Shown here: piece by piece, positions 34,793 through 44,707 of the stretch | How positions within the stretch are numbered: position 1 is the first letter of the stretch | How the letters are laid out: every line of letters starts with the position of its first letter | Source of the DNA: Adiantum capillus-veneris | Lineage: Eukaryota; Streptophyta; Polypodiopsida; Polypodiales; Pteridaceae | Reading direction: 5' to 3' | NCBI GenBank assembly: GCA_014529385.2 | Contig: CM043964.1 | Location: 102,504,087-102,568,086, forward strand | Length of the DNA stretch: 64,000 bases | Notes under the pieces: model-generated | What the model saw: only the letters and a program-made list of their open reading frames with translations | What the model was told of the DNA's origin: nothing | Database searches by the model: none | Made by a program: the position numbers and the translations under genes

Positions 34793-37700
34793 TCACGTGG
34801 TGTGAGTGGAGTTCATAAGTGACTCTCGATGCTCAAAAATGGCTGAAATGAGCGTCGCAATAGAGAGTCCACATCGTGGTTGGGAGAGGAAGGTATGTAG
34901 GGAGAGCTCATGGCTGAATATATGGGGAAAAGAGGACCTAATGTGGTCAAAAGCTGAGCACTCAAGTAGTGTGTGGTACTCACTCTCTCGCACTTGACGA
35001 GGGCATAAGGTGCAAAGTCGATGACACTCCTTGCCAGTGCCCCAACGTCCTGTCTCGCAGCGTAGAGAATGGGAGCTAAGACGAATGGAGGCAATGGTGC
35101 GGATCGCACTCAACGGGATGGGCTCAAGGATGTAGGAATGGGTTCGGTTACCTCGTTCCGAGAAGAAGAGAGATTTGTAGTTTGGGGCAACGTGTGTGGT
35201 GTAATGGCTGAAGCGAGAACCTCCAGATTTCTCCCAAGCCATGATACATTGGCGTTGTAAGAAGGCCTCATTAACTTGGGAGTCGATCGACGCATCCTTG
35301 ACCAAGTGACATGCATCCCATCTTCCAAACCATTTCTTGATATCAAGCATCCACCCCGAACTTAGTATTTTGCTCTTGCATGTCTTTTGAACCTTTTGAC
35401 TTGCTTCATATGCGATTCTAGGAAGTCGATGCAAAGGGCTACGTTGTGTCTTACGCATGTACTCCACAACCCTTTCCATGCCCAAGACCTCAATGGGAAG
35501 CGATCCGGACTCAAGAAGTAAGAGCATGTAGGGTGTTTGTGTCTTGACTTGGAGAAAGTTGGTGAGAAAACGCTTTTGGACATTCTCAAACTCTTTCCAA
35601 GTAGACTTCCCGATGCTTCCACCCCACACCTCCACTCCATAAAGAAGCACCGGTGTCACCAATGTGTCAAAGAGGTACTTTTTGAGAGCCCAACACTTGA
35701 TCTCTCCTGCATTGCACATGTTCTCAAATGCATAATAAGCCCTCTTTCCGGCTTCCAAGCGACGCATTGCACAATCCTTCCATTTATGATTGGATGGAAC
35801 CTCAAGGCCAAGGTACTTGAAGTGATCTACCACTTCAAGTTTCTCATTGTTGTATACAATGCATGGATTTTCGTCATTGAGGGTCTTCACAAGCATAACC
35901 TTGGTTTTGGATCCATTCACGATCAACCCGCTATGTAGGCAAAAGCGTTCCAAGACACTCATAAGCTTTTGTGCATCTTCTAAGGTATGTGCCAAGAGCA
36001 CTACATCATCGGCATAAAGCAAAAGCATGATCACCGCATTTCCAATCTTAACCTCTTCTATGCCTTCTTGCTGCATAAAATCAAGAACCATGTATTCCAA
36101 TTCATCAATGAGTAGCCCAAAGAGGGTTGGGGAAAGTGGGCATCCTTGTTTGACACCAATAGTGCTTGCAAAAAATTCTGAAATTCCATCTCCCATACGT
36201 AATCGACATATCACTTTTTGGTAGATGCGAAAGACTGCATGCATAAATTCTCTCGGCACTTGAAGGCTTTGCATACGTCTCCAAAGATTTCCTCGCGGTA
36301 CCATGTCAAAAGCTTTCTTGAAATCCACAAAGCAACAATACAACTTTTTTCCTTTCAATCGAGACGATTCCATAAGAACTCGAAGAGTGACAAGGTGATC
36401 AATAGTGCTATGATGCTTTCGAAAACCTGCTTGGCCAAGCGCACGTTTGCCATTCTTTTCAGCCCATTCACTTATCTTCATCTCCATGATACATCCAAAT
36501 AACTTTGCCATCAAAGAACCAACCATTATAGTGCGATAGTTGTTCACATTGTTTACATCTCCTCCTTTGTGCAAAGGTTTGATCCAATTTGCACTCCAAT
36601 CATGAGGCATGCCATACTGAAGTGCAAGGTTAAACATATCGCATATCCAATATCGTGTTTTCTTGCTTGTCCATTTAATCATTTCAGCCTTGACACCTTG
36701 AAGGTCACCTGCCTTGCGAGTAGCAAGTTTCTCAAGCGCGCGGCATACATCTTCAATGGTAAAGAAGGGAGACATAAATGGAAGGGAGCTACAACCCTCC
36801 ATCTTATCAACATTGGGTTGCTCATAGAGGTTCTTACAATGCATATACATATCCTCAAGAGTCAAGTCACCAAAGCTCTCAACGCGCTTGCCTTTTAGAT
36901 TTTGCCAAAACTTGCCACATGCATGTGCTTTCTCTTGTGCTAAAAGAAGTTGTTTTTCGACTTCCCACCTTCTCCTCTTCTTTTGAACAAGTGCTTTGTA
37001 TGTGTGTGAACATTCCAAGTAAACTTCCTTGTCTTTGATTGCATCCAATCTTAGCAAGTGTTTTCGGGCTTGACTACATTCCATGTCAAACCATTTCTTC
37101 TTGGTGCTACCCTTCTTAGACCTTTTGCAAGACATGTGTTTCGCCGAAAAGCATTCCTTCGCACAAGAGAAAATTACTTCTTTGAAAACTTTCCACTTGC
37201 ATTCTAATGTTGGGCTCCCTTGATGCTCTATCATGCTTAACATTTGGTCCACCATATCAGCATATATAAGTGCTCGTTTGAAGTCTAGACGTAGGTACAA
37301 ATGATTCACATCATGATTGGAGGCTACATGCTCGGGCCGTTTACCACACTTGAGGTCAATACATAACATCCTATGATCCGATTCCGGATTCCATTCACCA
37401 AGTGTAAAGCTTTGTATGCATTCTAGAGTGGCTTCTGAGAACAACATATAGTCAATCACGCTAGCACCATTGTGCTTTCTACATGTAAAGTCATTGGTGC
37501 CTTGCCATAGAGATACACCATTTGCAATGAACATTCCGGTACTATTGCACATATGTAGAAGTGACTTTCCATAGTGATCCACTTCTTTTGCATCATTAGA
37601 ACTTCGATTATACATGTATGAGTCATCCACTCTTCTTGATACATGCGGCATGTCGACTTGTTGTGTGTCGTGTTGTAACATATTTGTGCGAGCATTCATG

Positions 37701-38173
37701 TCTCCAAAAACAATGACTTCACCTTGATCCTTGTAATAAGCAATGTCTTCCTCTAGTTCAACAAAGGGCTGATCTCTATCCATATTCAAGCGAGCATAAA
37801 AGTTGGAGTCATAGTGAGGAATGTAGCAGCCGGCCACAAACATGACTTGACCATTTGGTGGGCTGATTTTCAGCCATAAGTAGCGTTTATACTTATCTTC
37901 TTTGACAATGGAAACATCTTTCAAACCCTTTTTGGTCATACATGCTATGCCTCCTTGGCCTCTTCGTTGCTTTGCATTTTTGGCCCACATCAAAGAATGT
38001 ACATCGTATTTGTCAAATCCAAGAATTCGTTGCGCATCATGCTCCCATGTTTCGACAAGAAGTATCACATCGGAGTCATTGGTAAGCTCATCAATGCCAA
38101 TTCCCGCATTCCATGGATACCCGTTACAATTCCAAAAGCTTATTCGCAAGCGTGAGTTGGTCTCATAGATCAT
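34793..38173 (-). CDS. LINE-1 ORF2: endonuclease-reverse transcriptase (1126 aa)
   Basis: Nicks target DNA and copies element RNA at the nick. N-terminal apurinic-type endonuclease, residues about 10-275: SFWNCNGYPWNAG (Asn), VETWEHD (Glu), VIFGD plus MNARTN, VIDYMLFSEA and ESDHRML (SDH), all catalytic signatures present. RT, about residues 500-800: IKPLHKGGDVNNVNNYRTI, GQAGFRKHHSTIDHL, CFVDFKKAFDMVPR, GVKQGCPLSPTLFGL and LLLYADDVVLLAH (YADD). A C-terminal CTLCPRQVRESEYHTLLEC is a Cys/His finger of the kind ending many LINE proteins. Its ATG lies 6 nt after the ORF1 stop, which suggests reinitiation. Fully open and possibly functional. Confidence 0.93.
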   Translation of the reverse strand: MIYETNSRLRISFWNCNGYPWNAGIGIDELTNDSDVILLVETWEHDAQRILGFDKYDVHSLMWAKNAKQRRGQGGIACMTKKGLKDVSIVKEDKYKRYLWLKISPPNGQVMFVAGCYIPHYDSNFYARLNMDRDQPFVELEEDIAYYKDQGEVIVFGDMNARTNMLQHDTQQVDMPHVSRRVDDSYMYNRSSNDAKEVDHYGKSLLHMCNSTGMFIANGVSLWQGTNDFTCRKHNGASVIDYMLFSEATLECIQSFTLGEWNPESDHRMLCIDLKCGKRPEHVASNHDVNHLYLRLDFKRALIYADMVDQMLSMIEHQGSPTLECKWKVFKEVIFSCAKECFSAKHMSCKRSKKGSTKKKWFDMECSQARKHLLRLDAIKDKEVYLECSHTYKALVQKKRRRWEVEKQLLLAQEKAHACGKFWQNLKGKRVESFGDLTLEDMYMHCKNLYEQPNVDKMEGCSSLPFMSPFFTIEDVCRALEKLATRKAGDLQGVKAEMIKWTSKKTRYWICDMFNLALQYGMPHDWSANWIKPLHKGGDVNNVNNYRTIMVGSLMAKLFGCIMEMKISEWAEKNGKRALGQAGFRKHHSTIDHLVTLRVLMESSRLKGKKLYCCFVDFKKAFDMVPRGNLWRRMQSLQVPREFMHAVFRIYQKVICRLRMGDGISEFFASTIGVKQGCPLSPTLFGLLIDELEYMVLDFMQQEGIEEVKIGNAVIMLLLYADDVVLLAHTLEDAQKLMSVLERFCLHSGLIVNGSKTKVMLVKTLNDENPCIVYNNEKLEVVDHFKYLGLEVPSNHKWKDCAMRRLEAGKRAYYAFENMCNAGEIKCWALKKYLFDTLVTPVLLYGVEVWGGSIGKSTWKEFENVQKRFLTNFLQVKTQTPYMLLLLESGSLPIEVLGMERVVEYMRKTQRSPLHRLPRIAYEASQKVQKTCKSKILSSGWMLDIKKWFGRWDACHLVKDASIDSQVNEAFLQRQCIMAWEKSGGSRFSHYTTHVAPNYKSLFFSERGNRTHSYILEPIPLSAIRTIASIRLSSHSLRCETGRWGTGKECHRLCTLCPRQVRESEYHTLLECSAFDHIRSSFPHIFSHELSLHTFLSQPRCGLSIATLISAIFEHRESLMNSTHTT

Positions 38174-38179
38174 GTGTCC

Positions 38180-39121
38180 CTATTTGTTGGGTGGACTTGC
38201 ATCCTCCTCAAGTGCCTTTTCTTCTTGAGATGATACCTTAACCTTCTTGCTTCTTTCCTCGTATGCTTTGCGACGTACATTTTGTTGCATAAGAGTGCGA
38301 TCCTCATATACATTACAACCCGTTCCTTTGAGGTAGATCCAACCATTGTCAAGGATGATCTTTCTCTTTACCTCATCAGCCATGGTACATACAATAGGTC
38401 TTTCTCCCGAGCGAGGGACTCCTTGTTTTCCAACTCGATGTGCACCATAAGCCATGATTCCTGACATGCCAAAGTGTGTAGCAAAAAAATCTTCAATAGC
38501 AACCGCAAGAGATTGGGGTGTTTCCATGCTTTCCTCCTTGATTCCACGAATGACGATGTTCTTTGAGCGTTTTTGTCGTTCTTGCAATTCTTGAGTGTCC
38601 ACATTCTCTACATTCTTTGCTTGGACAACGGCTTGCGTGATAGGAGATGTAGAAACCACATTATCCTTACATATATCAGCCCATGATTTGGATGCATTTC
38701 TCATCTCACATACATCATGTCGTATTGTATCTATCGTTTCCTCTTTCAATACATGATCACTCTCAACTTTGCTCAAGCGCTCTTTCACTACATTCATGTC
38801 CACAAGAGAGCGTTTACATTCTTGAACTTCATTCTCAAGATGCATCAAGCGCGTTGTTTGCATTTCAAGAACCTTCTTGAGGTGCTCATTCTCCACAACG
38901 AGAACTCTTAAAGTACCATTCTCCATTGCAAGTGCGCGCAACTCTTCACCTTGCTTGTTGACGGTTTCTTGTAACGAGATCAAGTAAGCCATGATCATTG
39001 CTTCCGTTGTTGTAGACGATGTGGTTGGATTAGCATCCAAATTCCTTGGAGATTTTGCATCATTCTCCATGGCGAGTGTGGCTTTTCCACCCTTGCGAGT
39101 TTTGTCTGACATTGCCTTCAA
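38180..39121 (-). CDS. LINE-1 ORF1: RNA-binding coiled-coil protein (313 aa)
   Basis: Would bind LINE RNA and form the transport particle. The first 40 residues are basic and polar. About residues 45-150 form heptad-like helices (LQETVNKQGEELRALAMENG, LKKVLEMQTTRLMHLENEV), a coiled coil for multimerisation. Then RSKNIVIRGIKEE and RPIVCTMADEVKRKIILDN match the RRM plus C-terminal domain of L1 ORF1 proteins (transposase_22-like). The C-terminus is Lys/Glu-rich. No zinc knuckle. It directly precedes ORF2 in the same transcript. The homologous end is visible in LINE-2 at 42875-43127. Confidence 0.88.
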   Translation of the reverse strand: MKAMSDKTRKGGKATLAMENDAKSPRNLDANPTTSSTTTEAMIMAYLISLQETVNKQGEELRALAMENGTLRVLVVENEHLKKVLEMQTTRLMHLENEVQECKRSLVDMNVVKERLSKVESDHVLKEETIDTIRHDVCEMRNASKSWADICKDNVVSTSPITQAVVQAKNVENVDTQELQERQKRSKNIVIRGIKEESMETPQSLAVAIEDFFATHFGMSGIMAYGAHRVGKQGVPRSGERPIVCTMADEVKRKIILDNGWIYLKGTGCNVYEDRTLMQQNVRRKAYEERSKKVKVSSQEEKALEEDASPPNK

Positions 39122-39325
39122 GTCGGCAACAAAAACGCAAAGTTTTGACAGTTTTTTCAGTTCTGAGATGCTGTTACAGCAAAGCCTTCCATTACACAGA
39201 AAAATTCTGTCTTTACATCAATGCGTAGAGGGCTTCGTGCTCTTCGATTGAGGCTATAGATCACCTAAATCGGAGTTCGGAGGAGCAAGTTATGGTCAAA
39301 AGAGTGAACTGCTGTCTACTAGGTC

Positions 39326-39370
<45 letters not shown>

Positions 39371-39372
<2 letters not shown>

Positions 39373-39401
39373 TACCCTTGCCACCCTTCCCTCTCGTCCT
39401 A

Positions 39402-39443
<42 letters not shown>

Positions 39444-39444
39444 T
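39371..39444. repeat. Target-duplication segment and (GA)n tail of LINE-2
   Basis: Contains a second copy of the tctacccttgcc...gtcctagtgtg segment found at 34646-34680, then (TG)n and (GA)n (39418-39444). The (GA)n directly abuts LINE-2 and is its microsatellite tail on the minus strand. A further (GA)n tract lies at 39330-39370. Confidence 0.75.
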
Positions 39445-39475
39445 TTTATTATCGTCCTCGGAGGTCAAATATGAC

Positions 39476-41506
39476 CTATGGGACCAAAGTTACATGTGAT
39501 GTAGTATGTGTATGGCTGATGAGTGACTCTCGATGCTCCAAAATTGTAGTGATGAGAGTCGCAATGGAGAGCCCACACTTTGGCTGGGAGAGAAAAGTGT
39601 GTAGGTCTAAGTTATGGCTGAAAATGTGAGAGAAGCAAGTTCGGATGTGATCAAAAGCTGAGTACTCTAGTAGTGTGTGGTACTCAGACTCTCGAACTTG
39701 CAGTGAGCATAATGTGCACAATCGATTTGACTCTTCTCCATTGCCCCAACGCCCTATCTCGCATCGAAGGAAATGGGAGCTAAGCCGAATTGCTGCGATA
39801 GTGCGTATCGCGGACAAGGGAATAGGCTCAAGCATGTAAGTGTGAGTACGGTTTCCTCTCTCAGCGAAGAACATGGTTTTGTAGTTGGGGGCAATATAGG
39901 TGGTGTAATGTATGAAGCGTGACCCACCGGATTTCTCCCAAGCCGTAATACATTGGCGTTGTAGAAAAGCTTCATTCACTTGAGAGTCAATTGAAGCATC
40001 ATGTAGCAAGTGTAATGCATCCCATCTCCCAAACCACTTCTTTATGTCTTGCATCCATCCCGTGCTCAAGATCTTGCTTTTATGCATCTTTTGAACTTTT
40101 TTGCTTGCTTCCCATGCAATTGTAGGAAGTCGATGTGAGGGGTTTTGACGCATCTTTATCATGTACTCCACAACCCTTTCCATGCCCATAACCTCAATTG
40201 GAAGAGATCCCGACTCAAGAAGTAGGAGCATATATGGTGTTTGTGTCTTAACTTGGAGAAAGTTTGTAAGAAAACGCTTTTGGACATTCTCAAACTCTTT
40301 CCAAGTAGACTTTGAGATGCTCCCGCCCCACACTTCAACTCCATAAAGAAGAACCGGTGTCACCAATGCATCAAAAAGATACTTCTTGAGAACCCAACAC
40401 TTGATGTTTCCCGCATTACACATGTTCTCAAATGCATAATATGCTCTCTTTCCCGCTTCCAAACGACGCATAGCACATTCATGCCACTTGTGATTGGATG
40501 GAGCCTCAAGGCCAAGGTACTTAAAGCTCTCAACAACTTCAAGTGTCTCGTTGTTGTACACAATGCATGGCTTCTCCTTATGGTTGGTTTTCACAAGCAT
40601 AACCTTTGTTTTGGATTCATTTACAATCAGCCCACTATGCAAGCAAAAGTTCTCAAGGACAACCATAAGCTTTTGTGCATCTTCTAAAGTGTGTGCTAGA
40701 AGCACTACATCATCCGGATACAACAAAAGCATGATTACCGCATTGCAAATAGTGACCTCTTCAATGCCTTCTTCTTGCATAAAGTCAAGTACCATTTGTT
40801 CCAATTGATCGATGTATAGACCAAAGAGAGTTGGTGACAATGGACATCCTTGTTTAACCCCAATAGTGCTTACAAAAATTTCTGAAATTTCTCTTCCCAT
40901 GCGCAATTGACAAATCACCTTCTCATAGATTCGAGAAACCGCAAGCATAAACTCACTTGGCACTTGGAGTTCTTCCATCCTTCTCCACAAATTGTTACGT
41001 GGAATCATATCAAAGGCTTTCTTAAAGTCCACAAAACAACAATACAATCGCTTGCCTTTCAACCGACTTTCCTCCATGAGAACACGAAGAGTGACAAGAT
41101 GATCAATGGTGCTATGGCATCGACGAAAACCCGCTTGTCCCTTTGCACGCTTGTCATTCTCTTCAGCCCAATCACTCAATTTCATCTCCATTATGCACCC
41201 AAACAACTTTGCCATAAGAGACCCAATCATTATAGTTCGGTAGTTGCTTCCATTCTTTACATCCCCTCCTTTATGCAAAGGCTTAACCCAATTAGTACTC
41301 CAATCATAAGGCATACCATGTTGAAGTGCAAGGTTGAACATATCACACATCCACTCATGGGTAAAATCTCCCGTCCATTTGATCATCTCCGGCTTGATAC
41401 CTTGAAGATCTCCCGCTTTGCGAGTGGCCAACTTTTCAAGCCCACCGCATACATCCTCAATAGTAAAAAAAGACGACATACATGGGAGTGAACCATAAAA
41501 TGGCAT
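39476..41506 (-). pseudogene. LINE-2 ORF2, reverse transcriptase half (676 codons)
   Basis: Same domains as LINE-1 ORF2 from FFTIEDVCGGLEKLATRK to the C-terminus: GQAGFRRCHSTIDHL, CFVDFKKAFDMIPR, GVKQGCPLSPTLFGL, and a C-terminal CTLCSLQVRESEYHTLLE in which the final Cys is Tyr. The catalytic box reads LLLYPDDVVLL: the usual YADD has become YPDD, which is likely harmful. Separated from the endonuclease half by a stop and frameshift near 41510. Confidence 0.9.
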
Positions 41507-41521
41507 TTTTTCAGTATTTTC

Positions 41522-42868
41522 TTACTCATATAATTGCCTACAATGTGTGTACATATCCACTAGACTCAAGTTACCAAAATTCTCAACCCGCTTGCCTCTC
41601 AAGTTTCTCCAAAATCTTCCACATGCATGTGCCTTTTCTTGGACTTGAAATTCTTGTTGCTTTACTTCCCATCTTCTTCTCTTCTTTTGAATCAATGCCT
41701 TGTATGTATGCAAATGACTTCGATAGTTGTCTTTGTCCATAGTTGCATCAAGATTTATCAAGGACTTTCGAGCATCTTGACATTCTTTATCAAACCACCT
41801 TTTGCGTGATCTATCTTTGTTGATACCATGGAGATGCTTTATGGCAAAGCATTCTTCCGCACAAGAACAAATAGATTTCTTGAAAGCTTTCCATTTAGTT
41901 TCCAATGGTGCATCACATTGAAGCTTTGTCATCCATAATTTTTGCTCAACCATTTCAATGTACATTGGTGCCCGTTTGAAATCCATACATAGTGATAACT
42001 TCTCTTTCCTTTGGCTGCGATTATCATGCTTAGTTGCTTCTCCACATGAAAGGTCAATACATAACGTGCGATGGTCGGATTCCGGGGTCCATTGACCAAA
42101 CATAAAACTCTTTATGCGATACATGATGGCTTCAGAGAGTAGCATATAGTCAATCACACTATCCCCATTATGTCTCCTACATGTAAATCCATTGGTTCCA
42201 CTCCACAAAGATACACCATTGGCAATGAGCATACCCGTGCTATTACACATGTGTAAACGTAGCTTTCCATAGTGATCCGGCTCTTTCTCATCCATTGAAG
42301 TACAATCATACAAGTGAACTTCCTCCAACTCCCTTAAAATGTATGGCATATCAAATTGTTGAGTATCATGTTGCAATGTTTTTGTGCGAGCATTCATATC
42401 CCCAAATACAATAACATCACCTTCACCTTTGAAATAAGCAATGTCCTCTTCCAAATCAGAAAATGGTTGATCTCTATCCATGCAAGCATAAAAGGGAGAA
42501 TCATGATGAGGAATGTAGCAACCGGCTACAAAAATGGGTGCTCTTTTTGGTGTCATAATTTTCAGCCATACATAACGTTTGTACTTGTCATCTTTCACAA
42601 TTGATACAAAATCTTCCAATCCTTTCTTAACCATACATGCTAACCCTCCTTGTCCTCTTCGTTGCTTGAGATTCTTTGACCACATCAATGAATGTACATT
42701 GTAATCCTCCAAGCCGTTAATCCTTTGTGTATCATGCTCCCAAGTTTCAAAAAGAAGTACAACATCGGCTTTGCTTGTTAGTTCATCAATGCCAACCCCC
42801 GCATTCCATGGGTATCCATTACAATTCCAAAAGCATATTTTCAATTGTAACTCGGTCTCATAGATCAC
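41522..42868 (-). pseudogene. LINE-2 ORF2, endonuclease half (448 codons)
   Basis: Begins MIYETELQLKICFWNCNG with GDMNARTKTL, VIDYMLLSEA and ESDHRTL, so the apurinic-endonuclease catalytic signatures are intact. It ends ...YTHCRQLYE at a stop where LINE-1 continues LYEQPNVDK, consistent with a Gln codon changed to TAA. It starts 6 bases past the ORF1 stop, as in LINE-1. Confidence 0.88.
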
Positions 42869-42874
42869 GCATCC

Positions 42875-43127
42875 CTATTTGCTTGAGAGACTTGCCTCCT
42901 CCTTGGGCACATTTTCTTCATGAGAGATCTCCTTGTTTTTATTATTCTTTTCCTCATATGCCTTGCGACGCATATTTTGTTGCTTAATAGTGCGATCTTC
43001 ACATACAAAACATTTTGTATCCCTCAAATAGATCCAACTATTATCAAGGGTAATCTTTCGCTTGGTCTCATCTGGCATGGTTCATACAATTGGCCGTTCT
43101 CCCGAGCGAGGAGCTCCTTGCTTCCCC
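42875..43127 (-). pseudogene. LINE-2 ORF1, C-terminal fragment
   Basis: GKQGAPRSGERPIV, a stop, then MPDETKRKITLDNSWIYLRD and KAYEEKNNK match the end of LINE-1 ORF1. Everything upstream is missing because the insertion is 5' truncated. Confidence 0.82.
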
Positions 43128-43573
43128 CTGCAGGTGGGAGATTTGTGCGTGTATGCTTGGTGATTACCGCACAGTGTGGGCTTGGTGATTAGCTCACGGT
43201 TTGACAGGCGTACAGTTATCTTGGCACACTCACAAGAGTGAATATTGTGATGTATGCTTGTGTGGCTACGAGCTAGGTAGCCGGATTCGAGCACTAATGG
43301 CTTGAGGTTTTTCAGCAGGTTTCAGCTACAGGTTTACAAGTTACAGACAAGTTTGAGGACTTATTTGGGCGCTGAATTTTCAGCCATTGTTTCCTCTTTG
43401 CAGGTGTCCATGTATGGCTCAGTTGTAGGCTGATCTGGGACACATTTGTGACTTGTTTATGCAGCTGTTTAAGAGCTGAATTTTGGGGCTGATTTGCAGC
43501 CATATTTTACAGCCATATTTGCAGACTTTTGTTGATGCGATTCGAGCCAGTTTAGGGCTGATTTGGTTGACAT

Positions 43574-44695
43574 TTGCTACTCATTGTTGGTTGCTCTTTT
43601 GCGAGCATTATGGCTGATTTTTCATTTGACTTCCAACGTTATGGTCTGACACAGTTTGATGGTGTAGATTTTGTTGCTTGGAAGGAACATATGCTTGGTG
43701 CATTGACGGATTTGGGGCAGGATAAACCCTTGCATGGTTTATCTGCGAAGCCCAATTCTATGCGTGATGATGATTGGCAGGATCTTGATGAGTTAGCCAT
43801 GTCTACGATTTGTTTGCATCTGGTTGAGTCTGTTTACTGGCAGGTCTCGAGGGAGACTACAACTCATGCTTTATGGCAGAGTTTACATGCTATGTATGCG
43901 ACATCCATGTCTACAGGGGAGTATAGTCCCACTTCTATGTCCATGGGAGAGATTGGTCCCACACGCAAGTCTCGACGGCATAGAGACTTGACATGTTGGC
44001 ATTGTGGACATAGAGGGCACATTAGGCGTCGATGTTTCAGGCGTTTGAGACAACGGAGGCGACAGATGCGTGATGCAGATTTGGGCATGACAGATGCTAG
44101 TGAGATCAGTATGGTGGTTACTGAGTATGCTTGTGACGGCGATGTCACATTTACATCTAGCTTGTCTTCAGACGATCTTATGTCTACGGATTGCATATCG
44201 GATTGCACATTGTCTTCACATTGGTTACTAGATTCAGATGCTACTTTCCATGTCACATCGCATCGTGAGTGGTTTAGCACGTTTTCTAGTGGGAGACTTG
44301 GTTGTGTGCACATGGCTGATGGTTTTGTGTATGACATTGAGGGTGCAGGAGACATGTGTTTGTCCTTGCCCAGTGGTATGAGATTTACCCTGCGTCATGT
44401 CCGTTATGTGCCAGATCTGAGACGGGATTTGATCTCAATCAGACAGTTACGGGATAGTGGATGTCGAGTATCACTGCTTGAGCTATCTTTTGCGATGCGT
44501 TTGGGTTCGCTAGTGATTGCGAGAGGTGCCAGAAGTGGTACAGGTTACCCATTGCATGTGGATCACGGGAGAGACGGTGTTTTCTCTGTGATCATGCAGC
44601 CAGGTAGAGAGCGAGAGAGCAGGCGAGTCTCTTTTGCTCATGGGTTGCAGGGTAGTGAGCTCGTTGTGCACACATTTGGGGCACGACTTGAGTAG
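43574..44695 (+). CDS. Copia Gag-protease polypeptide (373 aa, reduced)
   Basis: The likely start is the second ATG at 43610 (MADFSFDFQRYGLTQFDGVD). Residues about 13-105 are the Copia Gag N-terminus (GVDFVAWKEHMLGAL, LHLVESVYWQVS, ALWQSLHAMY), followed by an abrupt jump: the middle of Gag is missing. A knuckle CWHCGHRGHIRRRC (C-x2-C-x4-H-x4-C) lies in an Arg-rich stretch. Then comes a Copia protease: HWLLDSDATFHVTSHREWF, with the active site D-S-D-A instead of D-S-G-A, and VRYVPDLRRDLISIRQL. The frame ends at a TAG where copy 2 reads on with similar text. Open but probably lacking protease activity. Confidence 0.82.
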   Translation: MLLIVGCSFASIMADFSFDFQRYGLTQFDGVDFVAWKEHMLGALTDLGQDKPLHGLSAKPNSMRDDDWQDLDELAMSTICLHLVESVYWQVSRETTTHALWQSLHAMYATSMSTGEYSPTSMSMGEIGPTRKSRRHRDLTCWHCGHRGHIRRRCFRRLRQRRRQMRDADLGMTDASEISMVVTEYACDGDVTFTSSLSSDDLMSTDCISDCTLSSHWLLDSDATFHVTSHREWFSTFSSGRLGCVHMADGFVYDIEGAGDMCLSLPSGMRFTLRHVRYVPDLRRDLISIRQLRDSGCRVSLLELSFAMRLGSLVIARGARSGTGYPLHVDHGRDGVFSVIMQPGRERESRRVSFAHGLQGSELVVHTFGARLE

Positions 44696-44707
44696 TCACA
44701 CAGAGAG

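Larger units (their letters stand above)
34736..39327 (-). mobile_element. LINE-1: full-length non-LTR retrotransposon with both ORFs open
   Basis: The minus-strand element has about 200 nt of 5' UTR (39122 to about 39327), ORF1 (39121-38180), ORF2 (38173-34793) and a short 3' UTR. On the minus strand the end is ATAATAGAACTATC followed by (TCTA)n and (TC)n, so the tail is microsatellite and not poly-A. The segment tctacccttgccaccc with its cctctcgtcctagtgtg continuation lies just beyond the 3' tail (about 34646-34680) and again just beyond the 5' end (about 39371-39405). This is consistent with a long target duplication. The clade is L1-like by its ORF1/endonuclease/RT layout. Confidence 0.88.
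39445..43127 (-). mobile_element. LINE-2: 5'-truncated non-LTR retrotransposon
   Basis: Closely related to LINE-1 from the 3' UTR to the last third of ORF1, then ends abruptly at about 43127 against Copia leader sequence. It has an in-frame stop plus a frameshift in ORF2 (41505-41525) and a stop in ORF1 (about 43080). 5' truncation is usual for LINE insertions. Confidence 0.88.

Noticed and set aside
35537-35938. Plus-strand frames inside LINE-1 and LINE-2 (also 36569-36898, 40907-41491)
   Set aside because: They are antisense shadows of the ORF2 reverse transcriptase frame.
43864-44355. 163-codon minus frame opposite Copia gag-protease
   Set aside because: Antisense shadow; the plus frame has the zinc knuckle and protease motifs.
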